Positions 24,773 through 35,410 of a DNA stretch of 64,000 nt are shown here, piece by piece. Source of the DNA: Xiphophorus maculatus (Eukaryota; Chordata; Actinopteri; Cyprinodontiformes; Poeciliidae). Location: the NCBI RefSeq assembly GCF_002775205.1, contig NC_036456.1, positions 10,133,463-10,197,462 of the forward strand. The letters are read 5' to 3'. A program made the position numbers and the translations under genes. The notes below the pieces were generated by a model. That model was given only the letters and a program-made list of their open reading frames with translations. It did not search any database and was not told the DNA's origin. Numbering within the stretch: the stretch's first letter is position 1; the number at the start of each line of letters is the position of its first letter.

Positions 24773-26252
24773 AGCCCCTCCGCCGACGGACTGACGGTGC
24801 GTTGATGGGAGAGCTGCCGTCTCCTGGTTCTGCCTCGTCGCCCTGCAGCAGCAAGCGACCGACAGAGAACCCGAAGCAAGTTTGGTACTAATAAGGAAAA
24901 ACTCGTTTCAGTTTGATTTTTTTATCTCGGAAGCATCGGATCATTCACATTTTCACGGGGGACAGGGGCTTTAGTCACATCTGGCTTGTTTTATAAGAGC
25001 AGCTTGTGCGGTTGATACTCCTAAATCCCCATTCTGGAGTCTAAACAGCTTAGACATAAAATTCAATTCTATCGAAACAGTAATTTTATCATTGACCAAA
25101 GTGCATCATAGAGATTAAACTGGAGGGTCTAACGAACCAGAGAAATGAAATGTTGATGTAAGTTGGTGAAGGTGTGAGGCTAATTGTTAAATGTTAACAT
25201 GAGAAACTAAAAAAAACAAAACACTTTCATGACATCAGCAGTAGAGGCGATGAAAGCAGAGAAATAATAGCACAATCTTCATCAGATGAGAAAGTTTCTC
25301 GTTTTAGTGAATTAAAACTAGAGGATTTTCTCTCTTCACTTTACAGGTTTTATAAGGTTTGACTGAAATACCTTAAATCTGCTGCTTATTCTGATTCCCC
25401 ACCCGAAACCGAGTTATTATTATCACAAATATTCAAGGTACCACTTCATGCTGACGTTTACAACACAGGGATAAAAAGTCCTTGGATCACCAAGTGTCAG
25501 CACTAATGCCACACTAACGTTGGGTTTCTTTTCTACCGGCTGAACGAAGTTTTAAAAACAAAAATTACATCCACAAGTTTGACTTGATTGTGGGTTTCCT
25601 CTAATTTACATAATTACACATACAGGCTCAAATATATTGGCAGATGTGCATAATAATCTTTCATTGAGAGAAACGATATGCTTTCTGTAGCATCAACAAG
25701 CTCCTGATATAATTCTGCTGGGATATTTGATCCCAAAATGGATGCATGCTCATTTTAACTGCTTGCTTTCCTGGTACCGATCCAGCTTTTAAGCATGGAT
25801 TATAACGTAAGGTTGAAATAATTCCAGAAGTTTGATGTTTGTTCGGGGTTGAATCCCCAATTTTATCTGCTTTCTTTAAACCCTCTACTTGTTGACCTGA
25901 TGAGAAGTTGGTGTATGTATATTTTTGAGCCTGTATGGAGAATTTTGTACTTATCTGGATTTTTGGAAAAGCCACAGTCAATTAAAACAATTATTTTTGC
26001 AGTTCTTTTGTTTTTCAATCGCCCTGAAAAACAAGCACAGCCCTAAAAAAACCCCCCCATAAATTCTATTAATGTTCATAATGAGTGCCCATAAACTTCC
26101 TACTGGAATTGTAAGTAATAATGAGCCTTAATATGATCCTGACTGTGGTCTACGGTCACTAAACTGTAATTACAACCAGATTTTGACTGACACCTGCTGA
26201 TATTTAACTCTTAACAATCGTTTACACTCTGATGTGTAAACAGCCTTTAGAG
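24773..26252 (+). other. faah2 3' flank, 3' UTR not delimited
   Basis: This follows the faah2 stop codon. I see no AATAAA before the hAT element. The nearest are at 26757-26762 (inside the element), 27489-27494 and 27522-27527. The transcript end is therefore unresolved. Confidence 0.45.
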
Positions 26253-27262
26253 CAGTGGTTCTTAACCTTTTTTGAGCTACCGAACCCACCAGTTTCATAT
26301 GTGCATTCACTGACTTCTTTAGTGATAAATAATTTATTTTTTTTCAAATTCAAGACATAGGTTGTTGTTTTTACCCCTCCAGGGGGTCTTTTGTGGGCTC
26401 TAGTGTCCCTTATATGAAAGTAGGCTGACAGGAAAAGGGGGGGGGGAAGACATGTGGCAAATGTCGCCGGGTCCGGGAATTGAACCCGCGACGGACGCGT
26501 CGAGGACTCAAGGCCTCCAAACATAGGTCGCGCTATCCCCCCCGCCACCACAGCAAGCCCAGGCATGTGTTTTTTTACTGGTGCACAAAATGAGCCATGC
26601 ATGAACGTCACCTTTGCTCAAAGAACAAAACCAACACAATGCATGAACTCACAACAAATTACAGTATTACTTTATTCTGGCCCCCAAAAAATATTTCAGC
26701 CCCATAAACGAATTTCAACCCCCCAAAATATTTTTTTACTATTTTTACTAATTACAAATAAATTTGGATTTTTTTGAAGAATTTAAAAAATTTTTTAATA
26801 ACTTGTTTTATTTTATTTTAAATTTAATTTGTTTTTTGTCGTTTAGAATCCACAAAATACTTTTTTGGGGCCAGAATTAAGCATTGCAAAAATGACATAC
26901 CTGCAAATCAGTGTGACTTCTGCTGTTTGTTTTTGGGAGACCAGTTCAGAGAGGCGTGGCTTCACCTTGGCAAGTGCATCTTCAGAGCAAAGTCTGTTCA
27001 TTTTCTTCCTTTTTTGCTTGACATATTTAGTATGGATTAGAATATTAAGAAAGAAACCACACGACGTACAACTACGACAGCCGCTGATACTGCGCGCACT
27101 AAATTCCCCGCAGCACTGATTGGCCGAGCAATGTAACATGATCCTCTGCAGCAAGTGATGGTCAAGCGGGGCGCGTCATCACGACTTCACACAAGTGTGT
27201 CTTTACCTCTGCGGCTCCTCCGAACCCCTAGGGTTCGATAGAACCCAGGTTAAGAACCACTG
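26253..27262. mobile_element. Non-autonomous hAT-type transposon with 8-bp target duplication
   Basis: The ends CAGTGGTTCTTAACCT and AGGTTAAGAACCACTG are perfect inverted repeats. They are flanked by the exact 8-bp duplication CTTTAGAG (26245-26252 and 27263-27270), the hallmark of hAT insertion. The 1,010-bp body has no transposase. A reversed tRNA-SINE (26371-26557) is nested inside, so the original element was about 0.8 kb. It lies between the converging faah2 and nelfa genes. Confidence 0.9.
26371..26557 (-). mobile_element. tRNA-derived SINE, copy 2, reversed and nested in the hAT element
   Basis: Read on the minus strand it has CTGTGGTGGCGGGGGGGAT, then GGAGGCCTTGAGTCCTCGAC, a B box GGGTTCAATTCCC and CCTGTCAGCCTACTTTCAT, parallel to the copy at 8463-8657. 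It is diverged and has expanded G and C runs. No target duplication is evident. Confidence 0.8.
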
Positions 27263-27270
27263 CTTTAGAG

Positions 27271-28560
27271 TGAGAAGGAAGCTGTGGCTGACTGCAACCA
27301 GTTCAAGCATCGACATCATCACACCACCTCAGACCAAATCATGTTTTAAAAGTGAAGCCTGTTTAGATTTTGTAGCAAATTTTGAGGCACAATTTCCCGT
27401 TTCAGACCAAGTTCTAGGTGAGTGGAAACACTGTTGGAGTGTTAAGCTGTAGCACTGTGCAGACTTTGCTTTTCACCACCACTGTGTTAATAAATCTTCC
27501 ACTAATTTATATATAAATCTAAATAAAGCTCAAGTACAAACAGTTGATGGTTTCTGTGACTGGAGTTGTGTGACTTTAGATTTAATGTAAATCCATCCTT
27601 TTCTTCTTGAACCACCACAGCCGACTGCTTTAAAATAAGAGTTCTTCTTTTGATCATAATTCAAAACTATGAATCAGAACTGGATCAGATCGGTAAACAA
27701 AAGCTTTGCTTTTCGGTTTCGCTCCTTCATTTAACGTGATCTGATTGCTTGTTAATAAAACAGCAAGACGCTTCAACTTCTCAGTTTACCCAGATCCAGA
27801 AAAATACACATTTATGTAGGAAACCCTCCATAAGGAAGCGTCTCTTAAAGGTCGACAAGCGTCAAGGTTTGTGGTGCAAAAGGAAAGAGACGTTGATAAA
27901 TTATTTAAAACTTGTTACACCTTTAATGTGACATGAATACAGTACAGTTCAACCAAAAAAAAATCAAATGGAAGGAATAATATTTAAGAAGCTGGCTGCA
28001 TACATTTCTACTTTTAATAATTTCTTGAAGCACCTTTTAAATCAGTTTCAGCATCCCACATCTGGTCTCGCTAATCCAAAGGTCTAAATCAAAATAAAAT
28101 CTGAAGGTTTTGGAAGTCATTTTGATTTCATTCACTTAATGAATAAAGTTAAAATTACTTCCAAAACGGCACCATCATGAGCTCCAGAAGACATGATGGT
28201 GCCACCACCACTGTTTTCTGCATGGTGCAAATCACTAGTGGGTCAGCTAAACTGCATTTATGGTTCGTTACATATGAACTCAAGCAGGTGCTTCAACAAA
28301 ACTTCAGTCTTGAAGTTGTACCTATTAATGCAACCAATGGATTAAAGTTTTTTATTTCACTCTTGTTTGCTAATTGACTTGTACAGAATAGATGTCACAT
28401 TATGTGTAAAAACTTTAAAATGATGAAATGTCAGTTTACGTTTTAACACTGCGGAGAGCCGCTGACATAATTCAGCTTAGAACCAGGTCAAACAAATAAA
28501 ACTCATTTTGACAACTTGGACTGAATCGAAGGATAAGTAATGATGAAAGATACCCTCAAC
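27271..28560. other. Intergenic sequence between converging faah2 and nelfa
   Basis: No exon is supported. It contains AATAAA signals at 27489 and 27522 on the plus strand. A short antisense Tc1-like scrap (GGTGCCACCACCACTG) lies near 28199. Confidence 0.45.
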
Positions 28561-28577
28561 ATGGAGTCTGTTGTATC

Positions 28578-28583
28578 TTTATT
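28578..28583 (-). terminator. nelfa polyadenylation signal (AATAAA)
   Basis: Plus-strand TTTATT, i.e. AATAAA on the minus strand, lies 522 bases downstream of the nelfa stop. It is the first canonical signal I find after the coding region in that direction. Confidence 0.5.
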
Positions 28584-29104
28584 TTCTTCCCTTCCTTTGA
28601 AAAAGGCTGAAAAATAATTAACACCAACCAGAAGGCTCCTCACACAACTTGACGGCATTGAGAGGAATTACCCGCCTGTGGTTTGTTTGTTTTTGTCTTT
28701 TCTGCGTCGCCTGCAATGAGAACAACGTCTCCATTTAGTGAACAACATTCAATCTTGAAGGGCCGAAGCTGAAAATTATTATTTTTTTTTAATACAGAAT
28801 ACAGACAGCTTTTGCCTCGGCGCTCAAAGGTGCCAGCCGTAACGTCGGCCGTCCTGAACCCGCATTGTTCAACAACTGGAGCGGACTTAAAAACGAACAG
28901 TAAAAGAGGGAAAGGAGGGGGTGGGGGAAGAAAAAAGGAAGCTCTCCATTTTGGTAAAAGGGAGGATTCTTTCTCTCCTTGACAACCTGTGCGAGCTTGA
29001 TTTGGCCCAAATGTTTGTGTACATAAATGTGTTTTTTTTTTTGTGTGTGTGTGAAGTGTGTGTGTGAATTTTGGGGCGTGGGTTTTTGTGCGTGTTGGGT
29101 CCCT

Positions 29105-30377
29105 TCAGGAAGTGTTGGTGATGGGTTTGTATTTCTTGAGGCGGGTCCACTGTCCTGTCGAATAGTTCATTTCGAAGACCGTGTCGACCAGCATGGTCGT
29201 GCTGCCGGTGCCGTCGGCTTTGGGCAGAACCTCCGTGTGCTCGCTCAGCTTGATCTGGATGATGTCCCCCTGCTCCGGGCACGGGTTCTCTGTACGGGGA
29301 TCCAGACAGAAAACGGGTTACATTTAGCCCCGAACAGGAAGTACAAAAGCTCAGGAAGGAAATTATGATTCAAGACTGATGCAGTTATGGCGCGGGGCTC
29401 ATCTTCAAAAGTCTCTGCAATATTTGATGTGAAGCAATCAATCAAGTTGATTATCACACTGAAAACAGATTATAAGGCTTTTAAAGTCAATTGTGACTTT
29501 AAAAGATTTGTCATTTTTCTTAATATCTTTTCAAGTTAAAGAAATGTAAACAAAATGTTGCAAAAGTGTTTCAACCTTTTGAACTCCATCATTTATCAAG
29601 TTACAACTATGAACTTCAATGCCTGTTGAATTCTGACAGACCGACACATGAGTACCAGAAAATACCAGGATGCCCTCACATCGTTAAGTCTTAAATTCAA
29701 TAATAATTTAAAAAAGAACTTAAGTTGGCCTTAAATGTTGTCATGACTGTTTAATCTTGTATAGCTTTATCTTTTCCCCTCAAGACTTTCTGTCAGGCAA
29801 AAATTATGAGTCGCACGCAGACGTCTTCATTGAGTTCTGCGAGGCTGTCGAGGCTACCGTAAGCTAGCTGCTAAAATACCCTTGCTAGCTAACTGTTTTG
29901 TATCTGTCTACACCAATGGCTCACTTTCATTGTCAACCCGTATGGTGAATACTGTGCAAAAAAGTGCTTGGCATTACGAGGGTTAAAACTGTAGAGAGCC
30001 CTGTACAGTTCCAAGTCTAAGTTTTTGTTGTGATACAGGTCGTACATTTGATTCATAATGGTCTTAAAAATTTTATGCAACCTGCAGAAACCCTGAATGT
30101 GTCAGATTCTATTCAGACCGCATAGGAACCTGATCCAATCTGACTGAACTTGAGCCATCGTGTAAAGAAGAATGGGCAAAAATTTAAGAGTAGCTAGGGT
30201 GACCAGACGTCCTCTTTTTCCCGGACATGTCCTACTTTTCAGACCTAAAAAGATGTCCGGGGGGAATTTAAAAATCGTCCGGGATTTTGGTCACATTACA
30301 TAGCTTACAGTGCATTGTAGGGCACTGCGCATGGCGCTGCGTGTCACGTAATCCCTGAGCCGCGTCAGTGCGGGCAG

Positions 30378-30410
<33 letters not shown>

Positions 30411-33400
30411 GGTTGTCCGGGTTTTCCCAAAGTAAAATATGGTCTCCCTAAGAGTAGCAAAAAGTGGCTCTACAGAGTGTTGACTATCCCAAAGCATGTG
30501 ACAAAGGTAAAGTGAATAGTGAAGTGAATATTTTTGCAAAAGGGCTTTGTAGATATCCATTTTTGTGCCTTAGTAGGGATCACCATGATGGAAAGATCAG
30601 TTAAAAACTGGTTTCCTTCAGAGCCAGACAGGTGGCACTAGTCTTCTCTTACCTCTGGATCCAGCCATGAACCCCAGAATGAGAGCCTTCTCTGGCCTGG
30701 TGACCTTGTTTGCGGTCTTGAACATCTCCTGAGCGGCGTACATCTGGTCTCTCTGAGGAGCGGAAACAGCAGAGATTCAGCAACATGTCTTCCTAAATCA
30801 TTCTGACTCTAAACCTTCCAGGTTTTTTCCCCCTCTTCATACCGTGAGTGAGAGGTTCTTTTTGGGTTGGGGTTGCGCTGGCGTAGGTGCTGGTGTCGGT
30901 GTAGGAGTCTGAGGAGTGGTGGGGGGCTGGGTGGGAGTCTCCGGCTGGCTGGCGGTGGCGGCCGCCGGCGGCCCGTTGTTGGCCGGCGTGGAGGTGGGTG
31001 TGCTGGGGGACGTGGGAGTGGCGGGGTTGGCCGTGGAGCCGGCGTTGTACATGGGCGTCCGCTGCTTGTACTGGCTGGGTAAGGTGGAGCCGGCGCCGGC
31101 CGCTGCTGTGGTGGACTCCTCTGGCTGGCGAGCTGCCTGCAGCATGTCCCGTCCAGAACCACCAGCGTTGGCTATGGAGGGGATTGGAAGATGTTTTCAT
31201 TACAAATCACTCCACACAGGGAGAGAGCCGAGCTGCTTCACCAACCTGGCTGCGCCTCGGAGCTGGGAATGTAAGAGGAGGAGGGAACCATGCTGGGTGT
31301 AGCCGGCAGGTAGCTGGTAGAGGGCAGGGGATTCTCGTTTAGCGCCCCAAGTTTCTGAAAACCAGAACAGAAGATTTGAAACAGTCATTCTAGAGAAGTA
31401 AAAGCTGACAAAGACAGACATGGATGTGTTATGCGATAGAAACCGGATCCATGCGTGGAATACCTGAGCAGAGACGAGGCCAGCAGCGTAATCTGGAGTG
31501 GTGTTCTCCACCACCGACTCTTCTTTGGCTGCTTTTTCTCCGGCTTCTGGTTCTGTAGTCAGGAAAATATATCATCCAGTCACCAACACATGAAGAAATC
31601 TGCAGCCTGCATCGAATATAGAGGGGAAACATGTGAAGATGCTCACCTAAAGTCTTTCTTCTCCTCTTCGCCTCTCTTCCAGCTCCAACCATGTCCAACT
31701 CTGAAATATCTAAAAGCTAAAAAACAAACAAACCTTTATTTATTGATATTTTTTTCACAGCGTAAACCAGAATAATTTTACACCAGAGTAAAAGTGACTG
31801 AAAGTAATCAACATTCAGTGCTGAGAAAAAGTTTGTCTTTAAATGTCTAAACTGCTTGTGTCAGTTTAGATATTTAAACTGACAAGCAGTTTAGACAATA
31901 ACTTTTATAAAGCAGAATTGCCACTATAAATTTAACTAAGTGATAAATTGCCTCAGTAATTACATCTATAAATGATAATACTGTCATTCTGAGACCATTT
32001 TCAACTAATATAATAATGGCTTAACAATGCAAGTTTGCCCTCTCAAAGACTTAACTTTATTTTAAATATCCAAAATAAACAACCACAACAATAAATGCAA
32101 AGAAAAGTATTTTCTGTAAACTAAATTGTCCTTCAAAAAATATTTTTCATCAGATCAAGTTCATTTTTATCCGTCATTAATTGATTAATTACTGAGACAG
32201 GTTTACTATAAAGTGCTTCTGGTGACAAAAAAGCAAGAACTGGAGGAACCCGACAGCATGCGAATACGTTTTTGCAGCATCAGCGCCGTCATGATGCAGA
32301 AATCAGATCAGGAGGTACCAACCTTGACCCCTCTCTCCTTCCGTAGAGGAGTCCGTGGGGAGGGGATGGGTGTGCGGTTACTGGGAGGGCTGAATAAACT
32401 GGGAGCAGTGGGGCTGCGGAACGGGGCCTTGGGAATTCCTTTGAGAGGAGCTGTGACGCAAACAGAAAGGCTTTAGTAACTAAAATGTTAAAAACAGAAA
32501 TTGAAAAGGTTGAAACAAACTGAGGTTTGTGATTTCATGACCACAAACTCACTTGTGGTATCAATCTTTTTGACCAGTCCTCTCCCTTTGGCGTGAAAAG
32601 GCACTCCGGCTGTCTTCTTCAGCTGCTGCGCCGTTTCTGTTGCTGCAAGAGAAACTGAACTTGTCAAGATATTTCCGTGTCGCTGCTACAGACGTTTTCA
32701 CAATGAGCCAAAGATCCGATTTTATTCCTAGTCAGATTTGGGGAGATCCTGGTTGGCGTACATTTCTGAAGCAGTTCTGCTCTCAGCGTTGCACTCTTTG
32801 GCTTCCTCTTGAGCTGGAAATGTTTGACGGGGGGAGTGAGCGGTCCTACTAGAGTGGTCAGCGCGTTCTTGTTCAGGTACTGGCATTCCAGGGGGAGCAT
32901 GGCGGACGCCTCGCACTCGCCCACTGAAGAGAGAGAGGTTTGTGTTTGTGACTGCTGACAGGAGCAAATGGGTTCATCCGTTTGATTAAGGTCAAACAAA
33001 AAAGCAAACGGTTCCCCAACCTTTCTCCCTGAGTTCACCGAGAATGTCCTGCACATTCGGATTCTGCTCCTCCAAGTCCAGGTTGAGAGAGCCGGTCTCC
33101 GGGAAGGACTTGAGGATATCGGCCACCATCAGCACCCAGGGCTCCGAATCCACCGTGGCCAGCTGGATTATCTCAGACAGAGCCTCCTTCATCTGCTGGG
33201 ACAGGAGGGAGCGGTCAGACACTGACCGTTTACCACAGCTAGGGCTCAATTCAAATTAATTTAGAATGAATTTGATGAGAGCTGTGTGGATATTGATCGT
33301 TTCAGCAGAAACTATACAGCTGCTGCATTCAAAGAGAAGGAAACTATAATAATAAGTCACTACTGATGGCAACTTTGTCAGTATTTTAATTTTATGATTT

Positions 33401-34947
33401 TTTTTAAATATACTGGTCTACTTGTTCTGGTGTGCAGAAAGTAAAGTTTAGAAGATGACAAAGAACAAGCAAACATGGAGGGAGGAGTAACAAATGGATG
33501 CTTCAGTCGTCATCAAAGATGCTAAAAGATAAAGAATGGTTTTTAGTGTGTAGTCGATTGATTGTTCCTTTCACAAGTGAAACTGCTCTGTTACAGAACT
33601 GTGCACAATACTCAAGTCACCTCTCATTTCTTTATATTCTTCCTCAGAGAAACTGAAACTTCTGGGAAATTTGATCAAGAACTCAATCGATATTTGCATT
33701 GAGACTTAAAAACTCTTAAGCTTGAGGAATGAGACATTGTTGTACATTTCTTTTGGCAACGTATATATTTTAACTGCAATCAACAGGTAGTCTGCCTCGT
33801 CATGATTCCCGCATCATGACTACGCAGAGATATTTGAATCAATGAAAAAATCTTAACAGTTTAAAACATTAAATTATGTTTTAACACAAACGAGGTGATT
33901 TCCAAAAAGCAAGCTGATTAAAATATGAAACCCTACAAACAATGCTATTTCAATCAAAATCATGTGAATTCTTGTCATTATTACAATGATCTACAATTTC
34001 ATTTAAACAATTAATATTAGTATTCATTTATTTAACTTATTGATAAAATTATTTACTTTTTATTTTCAAATATATTATAAAACTTCATAATACTATTTTT
34101 AGTGATTACTTTTAACTTTGTGACCTTTAGCATCGTTTCTTGCTCGTCTTAAACTCCAGACCCAACTAGACTTGGCATCTACAAATGAGACATAAAGAAA
34201 CAAAGTAAAAGCAGGTTCTGGTTCGGGGCTCCTGCGTGTCCAACAAGATGACCGAAAGCTGCATTCTGCGCAGCTGAAAGCTGATATGTCGGGCCGGGAG
34301 TTGGTACCGCCCTCCAGCGCAGCCAGATCCTGCGTCTGCCCCTCATCCACCACAATGTCTGCAGGAAGCCGCCAGGCTAACGTTGCCCGCGTAAGCTGCA
34401 GAGTTTCTGCGGAGAAAACCCAAACTTTCTGCGGAGCTAGTTTCGTCACGGAGCGGCCCGCCGTTCGCGTTGTATTAATATTACACGTAAACGTTGGTAG
34501 AAGCGCCGCGGCTAGTAGCAGAAAGTATCAGCCTGCTGCTTCCAAAGTTAGCTCGACCTGTTAGCGGTTAACGACAACAGCTTTAGCTTTCAAGTAGAAA
34601 ACAAACTCATCCGCCGCTTTGTGATTTAGTTCAGCCATCTGCGGACGGAGCTCCTCTCCTGGATAGAAGCGGGTTTCACCTGCGCCTCCCCACTTCTGCG
34701 CTGTCGAGAGCAACTTAACCGAAGCTCCGCGACCCACCTCGTCAACGGTCCGCCTGGGAAGATGCAGCATCCCGAGCAGCAGTTTGAGCTTCACCGGCGG
34801 CGACAGGCTCGAGAAACACAACCGTATGTTGTCGATTACTGACACGGTGAGGAGGGAGGCGATGCTCGGAGGCGTCCACAGCTCGTCCGTGGATCCTAGT
34901 TTGTTGTGAAGCCACAGGCCGGTGTCGCTGTCCTTCATCGACGCCAT
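29105..34947 (-). CDS. nelfa: Negative elongation factor complex member A, 11 exons, complete
   Basis: NELF-A is a nuclear subunit of the complex that, with DSIF, holds RNA polymerase II in promoter-proximal pause. Coding exons, 5' to 3' on the minus strand: 34947-34738, 33192-33021, 32923-32762, 32642-32553, 32450-32323, 31716-31647, 31552-31464, 31354-31246, 31171-30843, 30752-30653 and 29289-29105. They total 1644 bases (547 aa plus TGA), against 528 aa in human, and all phases agree. The N-terminus MASMKDSDTGLWLHNKLG and residues 71-127 (to GELREK) match the conserved NELF-C-binding region. GPLTPPVKHFQLKRKPKS follows in exon 3. Exon 9 codes a Pro/Thr/Ala/Ser-rich low-complexity linker that accounts for much of the extra length. 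The C-terminus (NLSLTRDQMYAAQEMF, then FEMNYSTGQWTRLKKYKP) is well conserved. Confidence 0.97.
30195..30450. mobile_element. 256-bp hAT-type MITE with 8-bp target duplication
   Basis: The ends TAGGGTGACCA and TGGTCTCCCTA are inverted, with one mismatch. The exact 8-bp direct repeat AGAGTAGC flanks the element at 30187-30194 and 30451-30458. The interior has GTCCGGG/CCCGGAC motifs repeated in both orientations and the 31-C run. It is non-coding and lies in nelfa intron 10. Confidence 0.85.
30378..30408. repeat. Homopolymer run of 31 C
   Basis: An unbroken run of 31 cytosines lies inside the hAT-type element. The complementary 31 G lie on the nelfa coding strand, so they would be transcribed in intron 10 pre-mRNA. 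The exact length may be affected by sequencing slippage. Confidence 0.9.
31844..31897. repeat. Near-perfect 23-bp inverted repeat in nelfa intron 5
   Basis: The arm at 31844-31868 and the arm at 31875-31897 are reverse complements except for a 2-base GT insertion in the left arm. The centre is six bases. It abuts the AT-rich repeat that follows at 31905. Confidence 0.9.
31905..32201. repeat. AT-rich interspersed repeat, copy 2 (nelfa intron 5)
   Basis: Shares internal order with 23653-24011: ATTTTAAATATCCAAAATA, CAACCACAACAATAAA, TTGTCCTTCAAAAAATA, and an end at ATTAATTACTGAGACAGG. It is diverged and non-coding. Confidence 0.6.
33193..34737 (-). other. nelfa intron 1, nothing recognised
   Basis: A 1.5-kb intron, very AT-rich at 33900-34090 and more GC-rich towards the first exon. 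No further exon is needed, since exon 1 (phase 0) joins exon 2 at Met-Lys-Glu directly. Confidence 0.7.
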
Positions 34948-34953
34948 CTTGGA
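34942..34953 (-). promoter_or_regulatory. YY1-like motif spanning the nelfa start codon
   Basis: On the minus strand the start context reads CCAAGATGGCGTC. AAGATGGCG is the core of the vertebrate YY1 motif, which often sits just downstream of transcription start sites. This suggests that the nelfa start site is only a short distance upstream of the ATG. A GC box (GGGCGGGG on the minus strand, near 35018-35025) lies in the flank. Confidence 0.45.
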
Positions 34954-35410
34954 AAAAGAAGCGTTTTGAGTTCGGGCATTTTAACAGGCTACCTAAGAAA
35001 AACAGCAGTCAGGACCCCGCCCACGCCAGTCCGGGCGACGTATATAAACATTGAACTATGAAAATTACGGAAGGAAAGCAGGAGTTTATCCCTGCTGTGA
35101 AAAGTGTCGTCTGTCTTTACAATTGCGTCTTTTCCTTTGTGTAAAAGATCAGTTTTAGTTGGTGTTTTGAATTCTACGCTTGCATAACTTAGTTCAACAA
35201 AAATATTGAGACAAGGAGGCGAAATACAAATGTATACTGCACACTGCGTGCAGGCAAGGTTTAGTTTGGGCCGTGTTAGATCTTCATTTTTATGCATATT
35301 TTAAAACTCCAAGCTGTATAAACTTGAACGCTTATTGAAAATAAACATATCAGCTGATGTGTGTTTGTTTAACGATGGAAGGCGGGGCCTGAGGAGATCA
35401 ACACCCCATA

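Larger units (their letters stand above)
29553..30550. mobile_element. Probable Tc1-type element remnant in nelfa intron 10
   Basis: The left end TGTTGCAAAAGTGTTTCAAC and the following TTTTGAACTCCATCATTTAT and AGTTACAACTATGAACTTC match the Tc1-type terminal region. Near 30524-30550, GTGAATATTTTTGCAAAAGG resembles the opposite end. It may be one element carrying the later 30195-30450 insertion, or two separate scraps. No transposase is readable. Confidence 0.4.

Noticed and set aside
30867-31302. Long frames on the plus strand opposite nelfa exon 9
   Set aside because: They are shadows of the GC-rich, low-complexity coding exon on the other strand.
34099-34564. Frames on both strands in nelfa intron 1
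   Set aside because: Exon 1 and exon 2 of nelfa join directly in phase with full homology, and these frames match no known domain.
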